Source: Phialophora verrucosa (lineage: Eukaryota > Ascomycota > Eurotiomycetes > Chaetothyriales > Herpotrichiellaceae). From it: DNA of 64,000 nucleotides. The DNA lies in contig MSED01000007.1 of NCBI GenBank assembly GCA_002099365.1, forward strand, positions 1,665,656-1,729,655, read 5' to 3'. The translations under genes and the position numbers were made by a program. The notes under the pieces were generated by a model, which did no database searches, was not told the DNA's origin, and saw only the letters and a program-made list of their open reading frames with translations. This document shows positions 1-11,799 of this stretch, one piece after another; the stretch's first letter is position 1, and the number at the start of each line of letters is the position of its first letter.

Positions 1-1825
1 GTCTCTGCCCAGGAACCCCACAAACCCCTCTTTGCTCTGATGCGCAGAGGTAGACCTATTGCCGTGTCACCCTGTTCGACCTTGATTGCGTCTTTGGTGG
101 CCAAGACTAGCACCTCAAAGAACATCTTGGTCGCATCTTCCTTACTCGTGCGCCCTTCCGGAACAAGATTCTGCAGGAGCACCGATTTCCTGGCTGGTGA
201 AGAAGGATGAGCTCCGCCAGCGTCGCCAAGCCGGTCACGCAGAAGATGAACTGCATGCTTCGTGCCGAGCGAGATAGGGCCACTATCCGCCGGATGAATA
301 AGAGGCATGGTAGTGTCATCGAACGTGTCATCGCCACCGTGGATGCCTTCGTCATCTTCGCTTTGGACTATGTCTTCTAAAGCAGGGGTCTCTTCGGTGA
401 CAGGATGTGGTAGGAGGTCATCGGCGGCTGGTGTCAATGGACGAGCATCGTCAAGCTGAACTGCCTCGTCCTCGACTGCGTCCTCGGGGCCTTCCAGGCG
501 CGGTGACTTCTCGCTGTGCTCATCCTCGCTCAATCCACCAATACCACTGTCTCGTTTTCGCTTCCGCTCGCCAGATCTCAGGACTGTTTCGAAGGACAGC
601 AAACCCTGGAGTTCAGGCGCCCAGTGCATTGAGCGGCCATCGTTGATGGCATTTGTGGCGAAATCGCCATTCTTCTGCATGCTCATGAGCGTGAGAAGGA
701 GTGGATCACGAGGGAGAAAAGATGGGGCCCGGAGAATCTTCGACCGATCCTCTGCTTGAGCTATGATTTGTTTGTTGTGAAGAACAGTTTCGGCGTCTGG
801 AGCGATGGGCTTCTGTTTCCGGATCCTTTGTCGTTGCTGCGCGGCGGCCTCGATCTCTTCTTCTTCCTCCTCCAATGGGTTCTGGAAACTCCGATCAAGT
901 TCGTGAAGGAGATTCGGATCTGCCTCTGATAGTGGAGACTCTGTGTCTCTTGGTCGCCCCGCGTCTTCAGCAGCCTGTCGTAGTTGCAGAGTCTCATCAT
1001 CTCCGGACATAAGAGGCTCTTCATCGCCAGCGAGTGGTAGCGTATTATCAGCCATCTGGATATCGGGCTGATCTGACATGGGGACATCTTGATCAAAATC
1101 TAGGTTGAGGCCATCTTCGTCATCATGCAGCAGACCTTCTTCACCGAAGATCGTATCTTCGGCAGGTTTCGGAGTGGAAACATTCCGCCCGACGTTGATG
1201 CTGACTGTGGTATCATTCATGGCCATGTCATCGCCACCGGTGAAGTCAAGGTTGAGATCATCATCATTGTACAGGGGCTCCTCGCCTGGAGTGAGCATCG
1301 ATTGGGTACTGGTCTGCTGAGGGTTTAACGAGCTGGTCCAGTCTTCCTCCATGTCTTGGGTCTGGCCGTCTGTGATGGCTGGCTGTTGAGTCATGTTGAG
1401 GGTGAATTCCATACTTGCGAACAAGTCATCGATGGTAAGAAGCTCCGGTAGGTTGAGATCGACAGCGGACGTAGCATTAGCAGGAAGATCGTGATTATTA
1501 GTCGACTTAAAGGTCTGTAACCCAGTTAGAATGCGACGTCGTGCGATGGCGGTGAATATACCATGCGGATCTTGAGAAGCGCCTCATTGCAGTCGTCGAG
1601 CAGATACCGCGCCTTTCGCCCGTAGATGCGCACAACACCTAGCATGAGCTGCCCGCTCAGGCGCAGCGCCATGGGTTCGTGTCCCCGATCGACGATTGCG
1701 CCGACGCTGCTCTGGATATCTGACTGCAGGATCTGCGACTTGGAGAGCTTGCGCTCGACATTGGCAGCGAGCCAGACTCGAGCCAGCGGCCCGGTCTTGG
1801 CCAGTAGCTGCTCCGAATAAAACAT
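1..1825 (-). CDS. rad21: Cohesin kleisin subunit Rad21/Scc1 (3' end cut by window edge)
   Basis: Kleisin that closes the cohesin ring by joining the SMC1 and SMC3 heads in the nucleus; needed for sister-chromatid cohesion and DNA repair. The N-terminal kleisin domain is plain (MFYSEQLLAKTGPLARVW, then RLSGQLMLGVVRIYGRKARY, residues 1-88). A 47-nt intron (1515-1561) follows codon 88. Exon 2 encodes a long acidic middle region and then the winged-helix domain that binds SMC1 (KEDATKMFFEVLVLATKDAI, near residue 565). The frame runs off base 1 at a stretch reading LRIRAKRGLWGSWAE, which lies very near the usual C-terminus, so probably only a few residues are missing. At least 592 residues are present. 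The start is the only ATG that gives the invariant MFYSE opening. Identification is secure; the exact end is not visible. Confidence 0.93.
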
Positions 1826-2555
1826 GGTGGGCGAGAGGGAAGATTAGCGATTCGTGCAGTCGCTCAGAAGGACATTGGGGGGAGTTGGGAAGCGGACAAG
1901 TGGGAGCGGGAGGGGAGGCAGGTCGACGCGTCGAAAGTGAGTGCTTTTGTTTTCGTGGCGCGCGCGGTGATTTAAGCCAGAAGTGATATCTAGAAGAACC
2001 AAAAGGATGATGAGTGGGATATCGGCATGGAAGAAACGGCGCGTTGAGGCCGTGGGAGGAATGTGAGTGGTGACGGTAGAGTCAACGGAGGGAGAGGCTG
2101 GCGGTGGTTTGTGTTGTCAAATGAATGAAGGAGTGGCAGAAGTGGCTGGGGGCCGCTGCTCGATGATGTGTTTGGCAGCCAGTTTCGAGTCCGATCGCGC
2201 CTCGGCTGACCTTCCCCCCAGCAAGCTCCACAATGCCGTCCGGAAGCGGAAACCGCAAGATTTCGATGCGGCCGGGCGGTTGCGCAGAGAGGAGCGCAAT
2301 CTCAATAATCTCAAAGCCACTCCTGTTCTCTGCTACTCGGACACACGCCACTGCAGCAGAACGCTCTCTTCGTGAAGTTGACAAGGCGGATTCATATTGT
2401 TCTTCTCATTATAATAACAGTATCACCGCTACTGGGCTAGTCGACTTGCCGGCCTCGGCCAGCACACCGTCTCCTCGCCGTCATTCATACAACTCTCTGG
2501 GGGTTGCATTGTTGGAGGATGGAGTCGCGGTCGCTAATGTAGCTGCGATGCAATC
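1826..2555. other. Divergent intergenic region rad21 / pmr1
   Basis: 730 bases between two divergent starts. Short open frames exist on both strands but overlap each other, have no recognisable domain and read as chance frames in GC-rich DNA. It presumably holds both promoters. No distinctive element was seen. Confidence 0.6.
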
Positions 2556-5500
2556 ATGTCAACATTACTACCGGTCTTCAACGCAGAGTCTCAAGCGAAC
2601 AGACCGCGCAGTCCAAATCCGCACTATGCTTCCACGTCCTCGTCGATAACCTCCTCTTACTCTCTCCTCACTCCCCTACAGACGGCCGAACGGTTGCAGA
2701 CCTCTATCACACAAGGTCTCCTGCAGACTGAAGCGCATGCACGACTTGCAAAAGATGGGCCCAATGAACTCCCGCATGAAGAGGAGGAGCCACTATGGTT
2801 GAGGTTCCTGAAGCAGTTCAAGGAAACACTTATACTCCTTCTTCTCGCCTCGGCTGCAATTTCACTTTTCATCGGTAACAAAGACGATGCTGTCAGTATC
2901 GCCCTTGCTGTCATGATTGTTGTTACCGTCGGCTTTGTGCAGGAGTACCGCTCGGAGAAGTCGTTGGAAGCCTTGAACAAGTTGGTCCCCCATTTCGCCC
3001 ATGTCAGACGTCCGGCCCCCAAGCGCACGATCAGGAGTCATATTGGTGAGAACGATGCGATCGAGATGGAGCCATTGGGGAATGGGAATGCCATTCCACC
3101 CGAAGAGAAGACATCTACCACAATCCCAGCCTCTCAGCTAGTCCCTGGCGATCTGGTCATTTTCTCTACTGGCGACCGCATCCCCGCCGACATTCGAATC
3201 ACGCATTCTGCCGAGCTGACCATCGACGAGTCGAATCTCACTGGCGAGAATGAGCCCGTGGAGAAACATGCCGCCGCTCTTGAGCGAAACACGCCCCATC
3301 ATGAACATCATGGCACTCCCGAGCCATATAATGCCGCAGGCACGGTTGGCGCTGATGTGCGCTTGAACGAACAACACAACATTGCATTCATGGGTACATT
3401 GGTAAGGTCAGGCCACGGCGAAGGGATCGTGATTGCAACGGGGGGAAAGACGGAGTTTGGGACAATCTCCCTGTCGCTTCAAGAGATTGAAGCTCCACGG
3501 ACACCTCTACAACAGTCAATGGACTTGCTTGGGAAGCAACTCAGCTACATGTCGTTCGTTGTCATTGGCATCATCATCATAATTGGTCTGCTTCAGGGCA
3601 AGCAGCTGTTGGACCTGTTCACGATTGGAGTGTCTCTGGCTGTAGCGGCAATTCCCGAGGGGCTGCCCATCATTGTCACCGTCACACTTGCACTTGGAGT
3701 ACTGCGAATGGCAAAGAGAGGAGCTATTGTCCGCAAGCTACCAAGCGTTGAAACACTTGGCTCGGTCAACGTGGTTTGCAGCGATAAAACCGGGACACTG
3801 ACCCTCAACCATATGACGGTCACAAAACTGTGGCATTTTGACATCAGCAAACCAGTCCCCATTGACCCGACCGCACAGCTCTCGGCCGCCACGAAGACTA
3901 TTCTCCGCATCGGTAACATCGCCAACAACGGCCGCCTTGCCCAAAATGCGTCTGGAACGCCAGCAACTGCCGCCTCCGCTGCGGTGCTCTCTTCTACCAG
4001 AGACAGATCCTCGACCGTGACAAAGAGCAGGTGGCTAGGCCAGCCAACAGACATCGCCATGCTAGATATGATGGATGCCCATGGTGAGGATGATATTCGC
4101 GAGCAGATTGGCCCCCGAACAAGTGAAACCCCGTTCAGCTCGGAGAGAAAGTGGATGGGCGTGGTCATTGGCAGTGCTCTTGGTGAGATGGCCAATGGTT
4201 ATGGGCTTGGTTCCGAGACTGCTTACATCAAAGGCTCGCTCGAGCAAATTCTGAGTCGATCAGACACGTACTTGACGAAGGACGGACGAGAGGTTGTGCT
4301 CGATGAGCGTGGGCGAAAAGAGGCCAATGCAGCCGCTCAAGCAATGGCGGAAGAAGGTCTCAGAGTCATTGCGTTTGCGAGTGGCGTATTAAGGAACCAG
4401 ACGCGGCAAAGCAGCAGAAGCTCTACACCGGGGCTTGGGGCGAAGAAACCGAGCGAGCAGCAGACAGACACCTTCACCGGTCTATGCTTTGCTGGTCTAG
4501 TTGGCATGAACGACCCGCCAAGGAAGGATGTTAACAGGTCCATTCGGCGGCTAATGAACGGCGGGGTCAAGGTCATCATGATCACCGGTGACGCTGAGAC
4601 GACCGCAGTGGCAATTGCAAAGAATCTTGGGATGCCCATCAATCCAGCCTCATCGGGCGCAAGATCCGTCATGCGCGGTGACGAGCTGGACCGAATGTCG
4701 GAGCAGGAACTTTCCGAAGCAATTGCCAAGACAAACATTTTTGCTCGTACCAGCCCTGACCACAAGATGAAGATCATTCGGGCTCTTCAGGCTCGGGGAG
4801 ATGTGGTTGCAATGACGGGCGACGGAGTCAATGATGCGCCTGCACTAAAGAAGGCTGACATCGGAATTGCGATGGGAATGCTGGGAACCGACGTGGCCAA
4901 GGAGGCGGCTGACATGATCCTTACTGATGACGACTTCTCGACCATTCTGCGAGCCATCGAACAGGGCAAGGGTATCTTTTTCAACATACAGAACTTCATC
5001 ACGTTTCAACTGAGCACGAGCGTTGCCGCTCTGAGTTTGGTCCTCCTCAGCACGATGTTTGGTTTTAAGAATCCGCTGAATGCCATGCAGATTCTTTGGA
5101 TCAGTAAGTCACCCTTTATATTCATCCACGCGTTCGTCGCTAATCTGCTTAGATATTCTTATGGATGGCCCTCCTGCTCAATCACTTGGTGTCGAACCCG
5201 TTGATCCTCGAGTCATGACGCAGCCACCACGCCCTCGCAATGCGAACGTGCTCACCAAACGCCTCATCCGCCGTGTACTCACTTCTGCTTCCATTATTAT
5301 GATGGGCACTCTGTTCATATACCTGCGAGAAATGGTCGACGTCGACGATCCAAACGTTGACCCTACCCTGATCAACGAGACACCGCTCCGCATCCGCACC
5401 GTCACCAAGCGTGACACCACCATGACATTCACGACATTCGTCCTTTTCGACATGTTCAACGCGCTCACATGCCGCTCGGAGACCAAGTCCGTACTGTTCG

Positions 5501-5751
5501 GCGAAATCAAACTTTTCGGCAACAAAATGTTCAACTACGCTGTGGCCGGCAGTCTCGCGGGCCAACTCTGTGTCATATATTTGCCATTTTTGCAGCGTGT
5601 GTTTCAGACCGAGGCACTAACTCTGTGGGATCTGTTCTCCCTCGTGTGCATGACCAGCACTGTCTGGTTGGCCGATGAGGTTAGAAAGTGGGCTGAGAGG
5701 AGAAGGAGTTCGGGACGCTTGCCGAGCGTTGGGTATTCGGCAAATGTATAG
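2556..5751 (+). CDS. pmr1: PMR1-type Ca2+/Mn2+-transporting P-type ATPase (Golgi)
   Basis: P2A-type ATPase that pumps Ca2+ and Mn2+ into the Golgi/secretory lumen. Two exons, 2556-5103 and 5153-5751, with a 49-nt intron (GTAAGT...CTTAG) that restores the conserved M6 reading ILWINILMDGPPAQS. The product is 1048 residues. In order: N-terminal cation-ATPase domain, M1-M2, actuator domain with LTGEN (near residue 228), M4 with AIPEGLP (about 366), the phosphorylation site CSDKTGTLT (about 408), nucleotide-binding domain, hinge TGDGVNDAPALKKADIGIAMG-like segment (about 754) and the C-terminal membrane helices. The residue after the phosphorylation motif is Leu in TLTLN where Thr is usual, which is minor. 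The start gives a Ser-rich cytosolic tail before the homologous region. Membership in the SPCA/PMR1 group rather than ENA or SERCA is judged from length and motif wording. Confidence 0.93.
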
Positions 5752-6131
5752 GCAGTGGCCGAGTATGTGTGTGTATGGCTGGCTGCATACGGCTGTGTAT
5801 AGAGTATAGAGACCATAGTGTCATCATCAAACCCGTATACATCCTACCAACGAATTCACTGGATACAAGCAAGGCTGCGATAATTGACGTGCTCCGATTG
5901 GACGATCTGAGGTCAAAACCGTATCTAAAACCTTGCATCTTCCATGACAAATTGAAGTTGTCGCTCGATCAAATCAGCGGAAGTAAGACGTGGGGAGTCC
6001 ATCTTTGTCCGCCAGATTCCCGGAGCGAGCCGCCAAAAGTTTGTCTTCCAATATCGGCACAACACCGCACAGGCGAATTGCTTTTTTGAAAGCGAGATCT
6101 CAACCGCAGAAGAGTTTCTTTCCGGCACGAG
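5752..6131. other. Intergenic pmr1 / fmn1
   Basis: 380 bases between two genes on the same strand. It should contain the pmr1 3' UTR and the fmn1 promoter. A short GTGTGTATGGCTGGC-type TG-rich stretch lies just after the pmr1 stop. Nothing else stands out. Confidence 0.5.
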
Positions 6132-7147
6132 ATGCGACCAGACGGCCCCCGCGACCCCTATGCCGGGCCAGAGTCAGGGCCCGAAACGCCTTTTCCAATA
6201 AAGCTATCTGGGCCGGTGATAAAAGGCTTCGGACGGGGAAGTAAAGAGGTGAGCGTCACCTTTCCGTGGTTCCATCCCCCTGCTTTTGCACTGTTCCTGT
6301 GGATGGTCGAAGAACAGAGGGCAGACTCTTGGGATCAGGGCACGGCCCTGCTCGGTGACGAAAGCCGTCTTCTGCCCATCACAGGTGGATTGGGTCGGCG
6401 ATGGGAAAGGCTCGGCGAGGGTGACACGATGGGTGGCAGACTCGGCGCCAGAGCATTGGAATCTCTTCTTCCTCGTTTTCCGGTCGGCGGGTCGAGATGG
6501 CGTCTGGAGCTGCTCCTTTGACCCAACATCGGTTCTCCGTCTCGACTGATGTCTTAGGGCTGTTGTGCTTGCTCAGCACGATGAATGGCCCTTTCATTGC
6601 CCTTCCCGACTGGTTTTCACTCAAGGTTAGCATAGTCCGCCGTCACTAATCCTCGTTGTTTCCATACGTATAGCTCGGCATCCCCACGGCCAACATCCCG
6701 CCTGAAGGGCTCGCGTCCTACCCCGACCTTCCCAGCGGCGTTTACTACGGCTTCGTCGGCCTCTCGCTCTCGACCTCTCCGGACACGACTTCGACCTCGA
6801 TCGAGATATACCCGGCTGTGCTGAGCATCGGCTACAACCCCTTCTACAAGAACACCGTCCGATCCGTCGAGATCCACATCTTGCACGAGTTTACCCATGA
6901 TTTCTACGGCGCGGCACTGAATCTGCTGGTGTTGGGCTACATACGGCCGGAGTATGATTACGTCAGTTTGGAGGCGCTTGTGGATGATATCAGGATTGAT
7001 TGCGAGGTCGCGAGGCGGAGCCTGGAACGGGAGGCTTATGCAGCGTATAAGGCGGACGGGGAATGGAGAGCGTGGTTGAAAGATTTTAAGTGGATGGACA
7101 GCGTCGACACGAAGCGGGTGGAGAAGGAGGTCTTGAAGAACGATTGA
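6132..7147 (+). CDS. fmn1: Riboflavin kinase (FMN-forming)
   Basis: Phosphorylates riboflavin with ATP to give FMN, the first step of flavin cofactor synthesis. Exon 1 is 6132-6248 and ends in VIKGFGRGSKE; exon 2 is 6674-7147 and opens with LGIPTANIPPEG. Joined they recreate the family's nucleotide/flavin-binding signature GRGSKELGIPTANIP with no residue missing. The product is 196 residues, normal for fungal enzymes. Further family marks are GVYYGFVGLS, the catalytic-side VEIHILHEF and DFYG. The intron (6249-6673, GTGAGC...GTATAG) is 425 nt, far longer than almost every other intron in the window, yet it holds no exon-like insert because the motif on either side is contiguous. Monofunctional type: there is no FAD synthetase domain. 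Confidence 0.92.
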
Positions 7148-7504
7148 GAGCACGATGGATGGACTACGATGATCGACGTGCAGAGATGAACCTCTGGAGG
7201 CAGCGGCCGGCGCACGAAGTTCTTCTTACCGATAGACAACCCTAAGATCTTATATCCAGATGGCGCTGAGGTCCGCCTTGAGGCCACAAACAACCACTCA
7301 ACACATTCTCAATGATGGCCTCAACTTATACAAACTTGTGCTGCGATTATACTCTCATGGGCCGGTGAACCTCTCCATCAGCTCATCGCCAGTGGGAGTC
7401 GGACAGAACCTTCGCAAAACCCCCTTTTTCCACGCAATATGCCGTTCCCCACCGTTTTCCGAGCGGTACATGGTCAATCATGAAATGTACTGACTTTTGG
7501 CCGC

Positions 7505-9690
7505 CTATATACAAGGCAAAAACTACTTCAGGTTAGCATGATCCGGTTGAGCTTCGGGGGAACTTACATTCATAACGATCAGCATGGGTATATCGAACAC
7601 GTCCCGCTTGACTGTCCAGCAGTATGTGCAATCGACTTTCCCGTCAGCAGAACCAAGTTTCTGCATTCCCTTTTCGCCGGAGATGCCATCGCGTTCCCGC
7701 TTCAGGTCGCGCCGTGAGATGGCGCCGTCCTGCCGGCGCAGCTCTGCACTTCGACCGTCTGGGTCACGTGCGTCAGCCTCCGCATTGAGGTTTTGTGCGA
7801 GCTCATCGTCCTTGGTGCGGTATTTCAGTAGTTTCCCCCGGCCACAGACACTGCCTCGACTGTCTCCGAATGCAAGTCTTGCGAAATCTTCGTAGAATTG
7901 AACCACCGAGTCGTCGTCGAGCAGCTCGGCAAGAAATACAGGCTGCTGCCGTTTCTCGCCATTCTCACCTTCCGGAGCCGTTCTTTGTGTCGGAGTGTTC
8001 GTTCCAGTTTGTCGTGCTGTGTTGGTGCCAGACCCAGCAGCAGGCGTTTGGCCAGAATGACCTCTGTTGACGTTGAGATTGGGCGCTCGGCCCAGCAGCA
8101 CATTCTTCGTCCACCCAGTCAAGATCTGGAACTCTTTGCCCACGGCAGCAACTTCCCCGGTTCTCCTCGCCACGATGGTCGGCGTCCCGACGCCTTCGAT
8201 GAACCCTTCGTATTCCCACAATGTCCGCTGAAAGCATTTTTCCATAAATATTAGATCCTCCCTGTTGAGGGTCTTCGTGGTCGCAATAAACGAAGGCCGG
8301 ATTGATGCCAACGACTTGGCTATGGTAAGTGTCTTGGAAGGATGTGCGGCAAATCGCTTTTGTAGATAGGCAATGAAACTGTGGAAGCCCGAGGTGTAAG
8401 GGTACGGCTGAGTAACGGCGGTATAGATGGAAGACGGATCTCTAGGCCGCTTCAAAGCCTTGACCGGCAATTGGGATTTGGCTTTCAGCTGGGGCGTGGA
8501 GATTGGAGCAGGTTGCCGAGAATTGCGATGTTCTAGTGTTCCGGATGATTGATGAACTGGGCCCCCTTCCATCGCAGGGGGAGGAATCTGTAGCCCTTGA
8601 CTAGTCAGTAACGGGGAGTCCTCGAATTTGACGGCGTTGCCCGGTGTGCCATTCGTATCCGGAGAAGTCCAATGCGTCGCATTAGACTCTATGGCAAATG
8701 CGTTCGGCGCCATATGCCGACCATGCGCCCCGTACGGGTCAGTCCCATTCGACCAATCTGGCAGTATCGTCTCGTTATAGATCTGCTGTCGAGCTGTCGG
8801 GCTCTCGCTGAAGCTGCCGAACGGCATGCGGTACTGCTGCGTCATCGAACCGCTCCGTGTCGCGGTGTCAGAAGGAGGGGTGTCGCCCGCATTCGTTGCC
8901 ATATGGCCCAGCATCCCGAACTCAAGCGCACCATAATGGTTCCCAAAATTCATGCTGGCCAGGTCAAAATTCATTATGGGCTCCTCGAATATCGGCCCTG
9001 GCCAACCAGTACCGCCCAGATTGCTCGTAACACTCTGGTCAGGGCCAATCACGGGACTGTGCAATGGAACCTGTGACGCGACGTTCGGAAAATTCGTGCC
9101 CAATGGGGACTGCTGGGCAAAGCTGTTGGAGCTCATGCTTCGCTCGGTGATCAGCGGAGGAGGCATCTGCGAAGGAGCCTGAAAGTTGGTAAAGTTCTGT
9201 GGTTGCGGGAAGAATGGTTGCTGGGGTGGCGTTTCGCTGCTCACTGTCGAGGGTAGTTTTCCGGAATGGTTGAACAGGTTTCCGCCGACTCCAGGCATGA
9301 GAGCTTCGTTTGGCGCATCGTGCAAATACTTTGCCTTCTTCCTGACTCCATCCTGACAAGCATCCTGTAGACCTCGTTTGATACATCTCTGACATGGTCG
9401 CTCGTCGCCTGGCGAAAAGTGTCAGCCGCGGCGAATAACAATTAGTGCGCAGTTGACGTTCACCTACCACAAGTCAGATGAGCACGCTGACAGGCAAAGC
9501 ATGCTCTGCGCGCCTTCTTCCTACGAGGGCGAGAAGGATCCTTGGGATTGGTTGACTTGGCTCCGTTCTGCTGCTTGGTGTTGCCTTCCTTGCCCGGACC
9601 TTCTGCCATGTTCTCCGGCACCTGTTCGGTTCCACTGTCCTCGGGGGAGCCCGAATGAGAGTGGCCATCCTCAACATCTGAGGCCGCCAT
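7505..9690 (-). CDS. acuK: Gluconeogenesis regulator AcuK/ERT1 (Zn2Cys6 plus PAS)
   Basis: Nuclear transcription factor that, with its partner AcuM, activates gluconeogenic genes on acetate or ethanol in related fungi. Three exons: 9468-9690, 7568-9408 and 7505-7522; introns of 59 and 45 nt. Exon 1 ends inside the Zn2Cys6 cluster; splicing gives [20 protein letters not shown] followed by IKRGLQDAC, preceded by the basic RPRRKKARRA. A long Pro/Gln/Ser-rich middle follows. A PAS domain lies near residues 440-520 (EGVGTPTIVARRTGEVAAVG, then ILTGWTKNVLLGR). Without the last intron the frame would add unrelated residues after VMN; splicing GTAAGT...AAGTAG instead gives an 18-nt final exon reading FLPCI and stop, a hydrophobic end consistent with the family. 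The product is 693 residues. The upstream intergenic stretch is about 2.1 kb. Confidence 0.9.
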
Positions 9691-11799
9691 GTTGTTATAA
9701 GCAGACCATCAATGGGATGTCAAAACACGCAGGGACGCAGAAGGTGGCTCGCACAAGGACAACCACGGTCACACGATCCGAAAAGCCTTCTGCCAAGGAG
9801 GGAATGGCGACCGACTGATAGTTCCCAGAGGCAGATCTCCTGTGCCTTGCAGATATTCAGTGTCTCAGCTCCTTGGTCCGCAAGCCCCCTATGGGGACCA
9901 GGCACTTGGTTCGTGGATGGCGGCGCAGTGAAGCGAGTTCGCGTGAGTCGATCGTTCCGTAGACGGTCTGCGCCAGATCGAATGTGGTGGGAAATGGCCT
10001 GTTTCCAGTCAAGATAGACAATGAGGTCAACAACAGACGTCGTGCGACTCGGTTCAGGTATGACAAAGGGAGTAATCTCCCTGATGGTCTGCTTCTGGAC
10101 ACTTGGTAGGACACAGTGATATGCGGGTGGCTTGGAACCAGCGGATGCGCGCTGATTGTAGCGGATAGCGGAGGACTCGTTCTTCAGGAGCAGTATGAGG
10201 GTTCGTCTGGGCGAGGGAGGTCGAGTCGGAGGAATACCAGCACGACGGGGATTGATCCAGGAGTGGGTGCGCGATTGTTGTGAGCTGCAGATTCGTGAGT
10301 GCGGGCAGGGTTCGTGTGCCGCAGTTTGCGAGTTTAGCGCAGCTCAGTTCCCTTCCAGCGTGCGAGCCTAGGTCAAGCCACGCCTCGGGTGCGGAGAGTC
10401 GCTCTGACCTTGAAGGTCGGAGATCTCAGAGCCACCCAATATGTGGCGCTGTCATGCATGCAATGTTGGATTTGGTTCCCGTCGAAGAGGCAAATGGGGC
10501 AGAGGGAGAAGATGAGCACACGGGCATCCATGCCCCAGTTAAGAGGGGTGCTTGAATTGCGGTCGCAAGATTTAATATTAGTTGCGCGATCATTTGCTGC
10601 TGCTCTTCACTAAGCGACCCCACAAAACCGTGCGGGCGAGCACCTAGTGAGGGGGCCGCAAAGCTCCAGCCAACTGGGCAGGGACCTTGAACAGTGAGCC
10701 CAAAACTGGGAGCAGAACCTTCCCTCGGCATCCACAACTTCCAGCTCGAGCAAGCTGCGTGCGACTGAGCTTACGAAATGCCAAATCTGTCCGTTCTAAT
10801 TTCCCTACTTCTGAGAGCCATGCCCATCTTGTCGCGGCACAGCTTTCTTGTCAGATCCAGCGACAGGCGACCAGCGGAAGCCCCTGCTGGTTAAACGATC
10901 CTCCAGGCACTGATCAACCGTAGCAATGCCTGCGCCTTGTGCGAGGACGGAGTAGACGGAGAAGAATGAGGACCCTTCCAAGCCCTGCTCACAAGGCTGC
11001 CCGACTTCACCCGAGCTGATCGGAATCCCACGGCCTGTGGCTCATGAACTATCCGCCCCCGCAACCTGCAAACATCGCGCAATGTCACGTTCATACAGGG
11101 TACTCGCAGAGACATGCGCATTGACAGTCTGACGCGACACATGCTTGTTGCTTGGGTGAAGTTCGGGTGCGATTATCCTGAAGCACTCACCGTGTCATAT
11201 TTGGTACAACAAACGACAGTCTGGGCGGGTACGCCAGCCACCACAGCCCCTAGGCCCTCATCTGGCCCTCATCTCGCACATTGACATCGTACCTGTGGCC
11301 AAGACTTGTTGATCGAATGCAATGGCACGCCATAGCAGTATTGCACGACATGATAGCAGTAGTATCCATGAATGCGGTGCAGCTTGATTGTCATTGCGAC
11401 TGCGTCAGTGGTCGGCGATTGACAATGCCTCGCACATTTCAGGACAATTCTGTCCAATCGACAGCTGCTTGTCCCGCTCTTATTTCGACACAGACTGCTC
11501 AGCACCGCAGTGGACCGCTAGTTGCACGAAATTGTCTTGCTGCTGAAACTAACCGATATGCCCCGTCTCTCGATTGCAGTTTCTGACTACTCGTTCAGAA
11601 GTACTGGCCGCAGAGAGGAGAGTCCTCGAAAACAATCTGACAGTTCCACGGTGAACTAGCCCTCCCGGTGATCGGATCGTGCCCAACGCCTCCAGGTTGA
11701 TGTCGGCAGAGCACTCGTCCCCTGATCTGATTTGACGTCGTGGATATCCATTGCCTTGGACGATAGCCCCGTAGTCGATCAAGCTGCAAACGCTCCTCC
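9691..11799. other. Long gene-free stretch upstream of acuK
   Basis: About 2.1 kb between the acuK start and the 3' end of the MFS gene, by far the longest gap in the left half of the window. Six-frame reading gives only short frames with no domain, no good intron-exon chain and heavy overlap between strands. The part next to 9690 is probably an extended acuK promoter or leader; the rest holds nothing I can name. Confidence 0.55.

Noticed and set aside
3593..4195. 200-codon antisense frame inside pmr1
   Set aside because: Antisense shadow across conserved ATPase motifs; no independent support.
6540..6615. CTGATG/GATGAATG words in the FMN1 intron as a possible C/D snoRNA
   Set aside because: No matching D box, terminal stem or recognisable rRNA guide.
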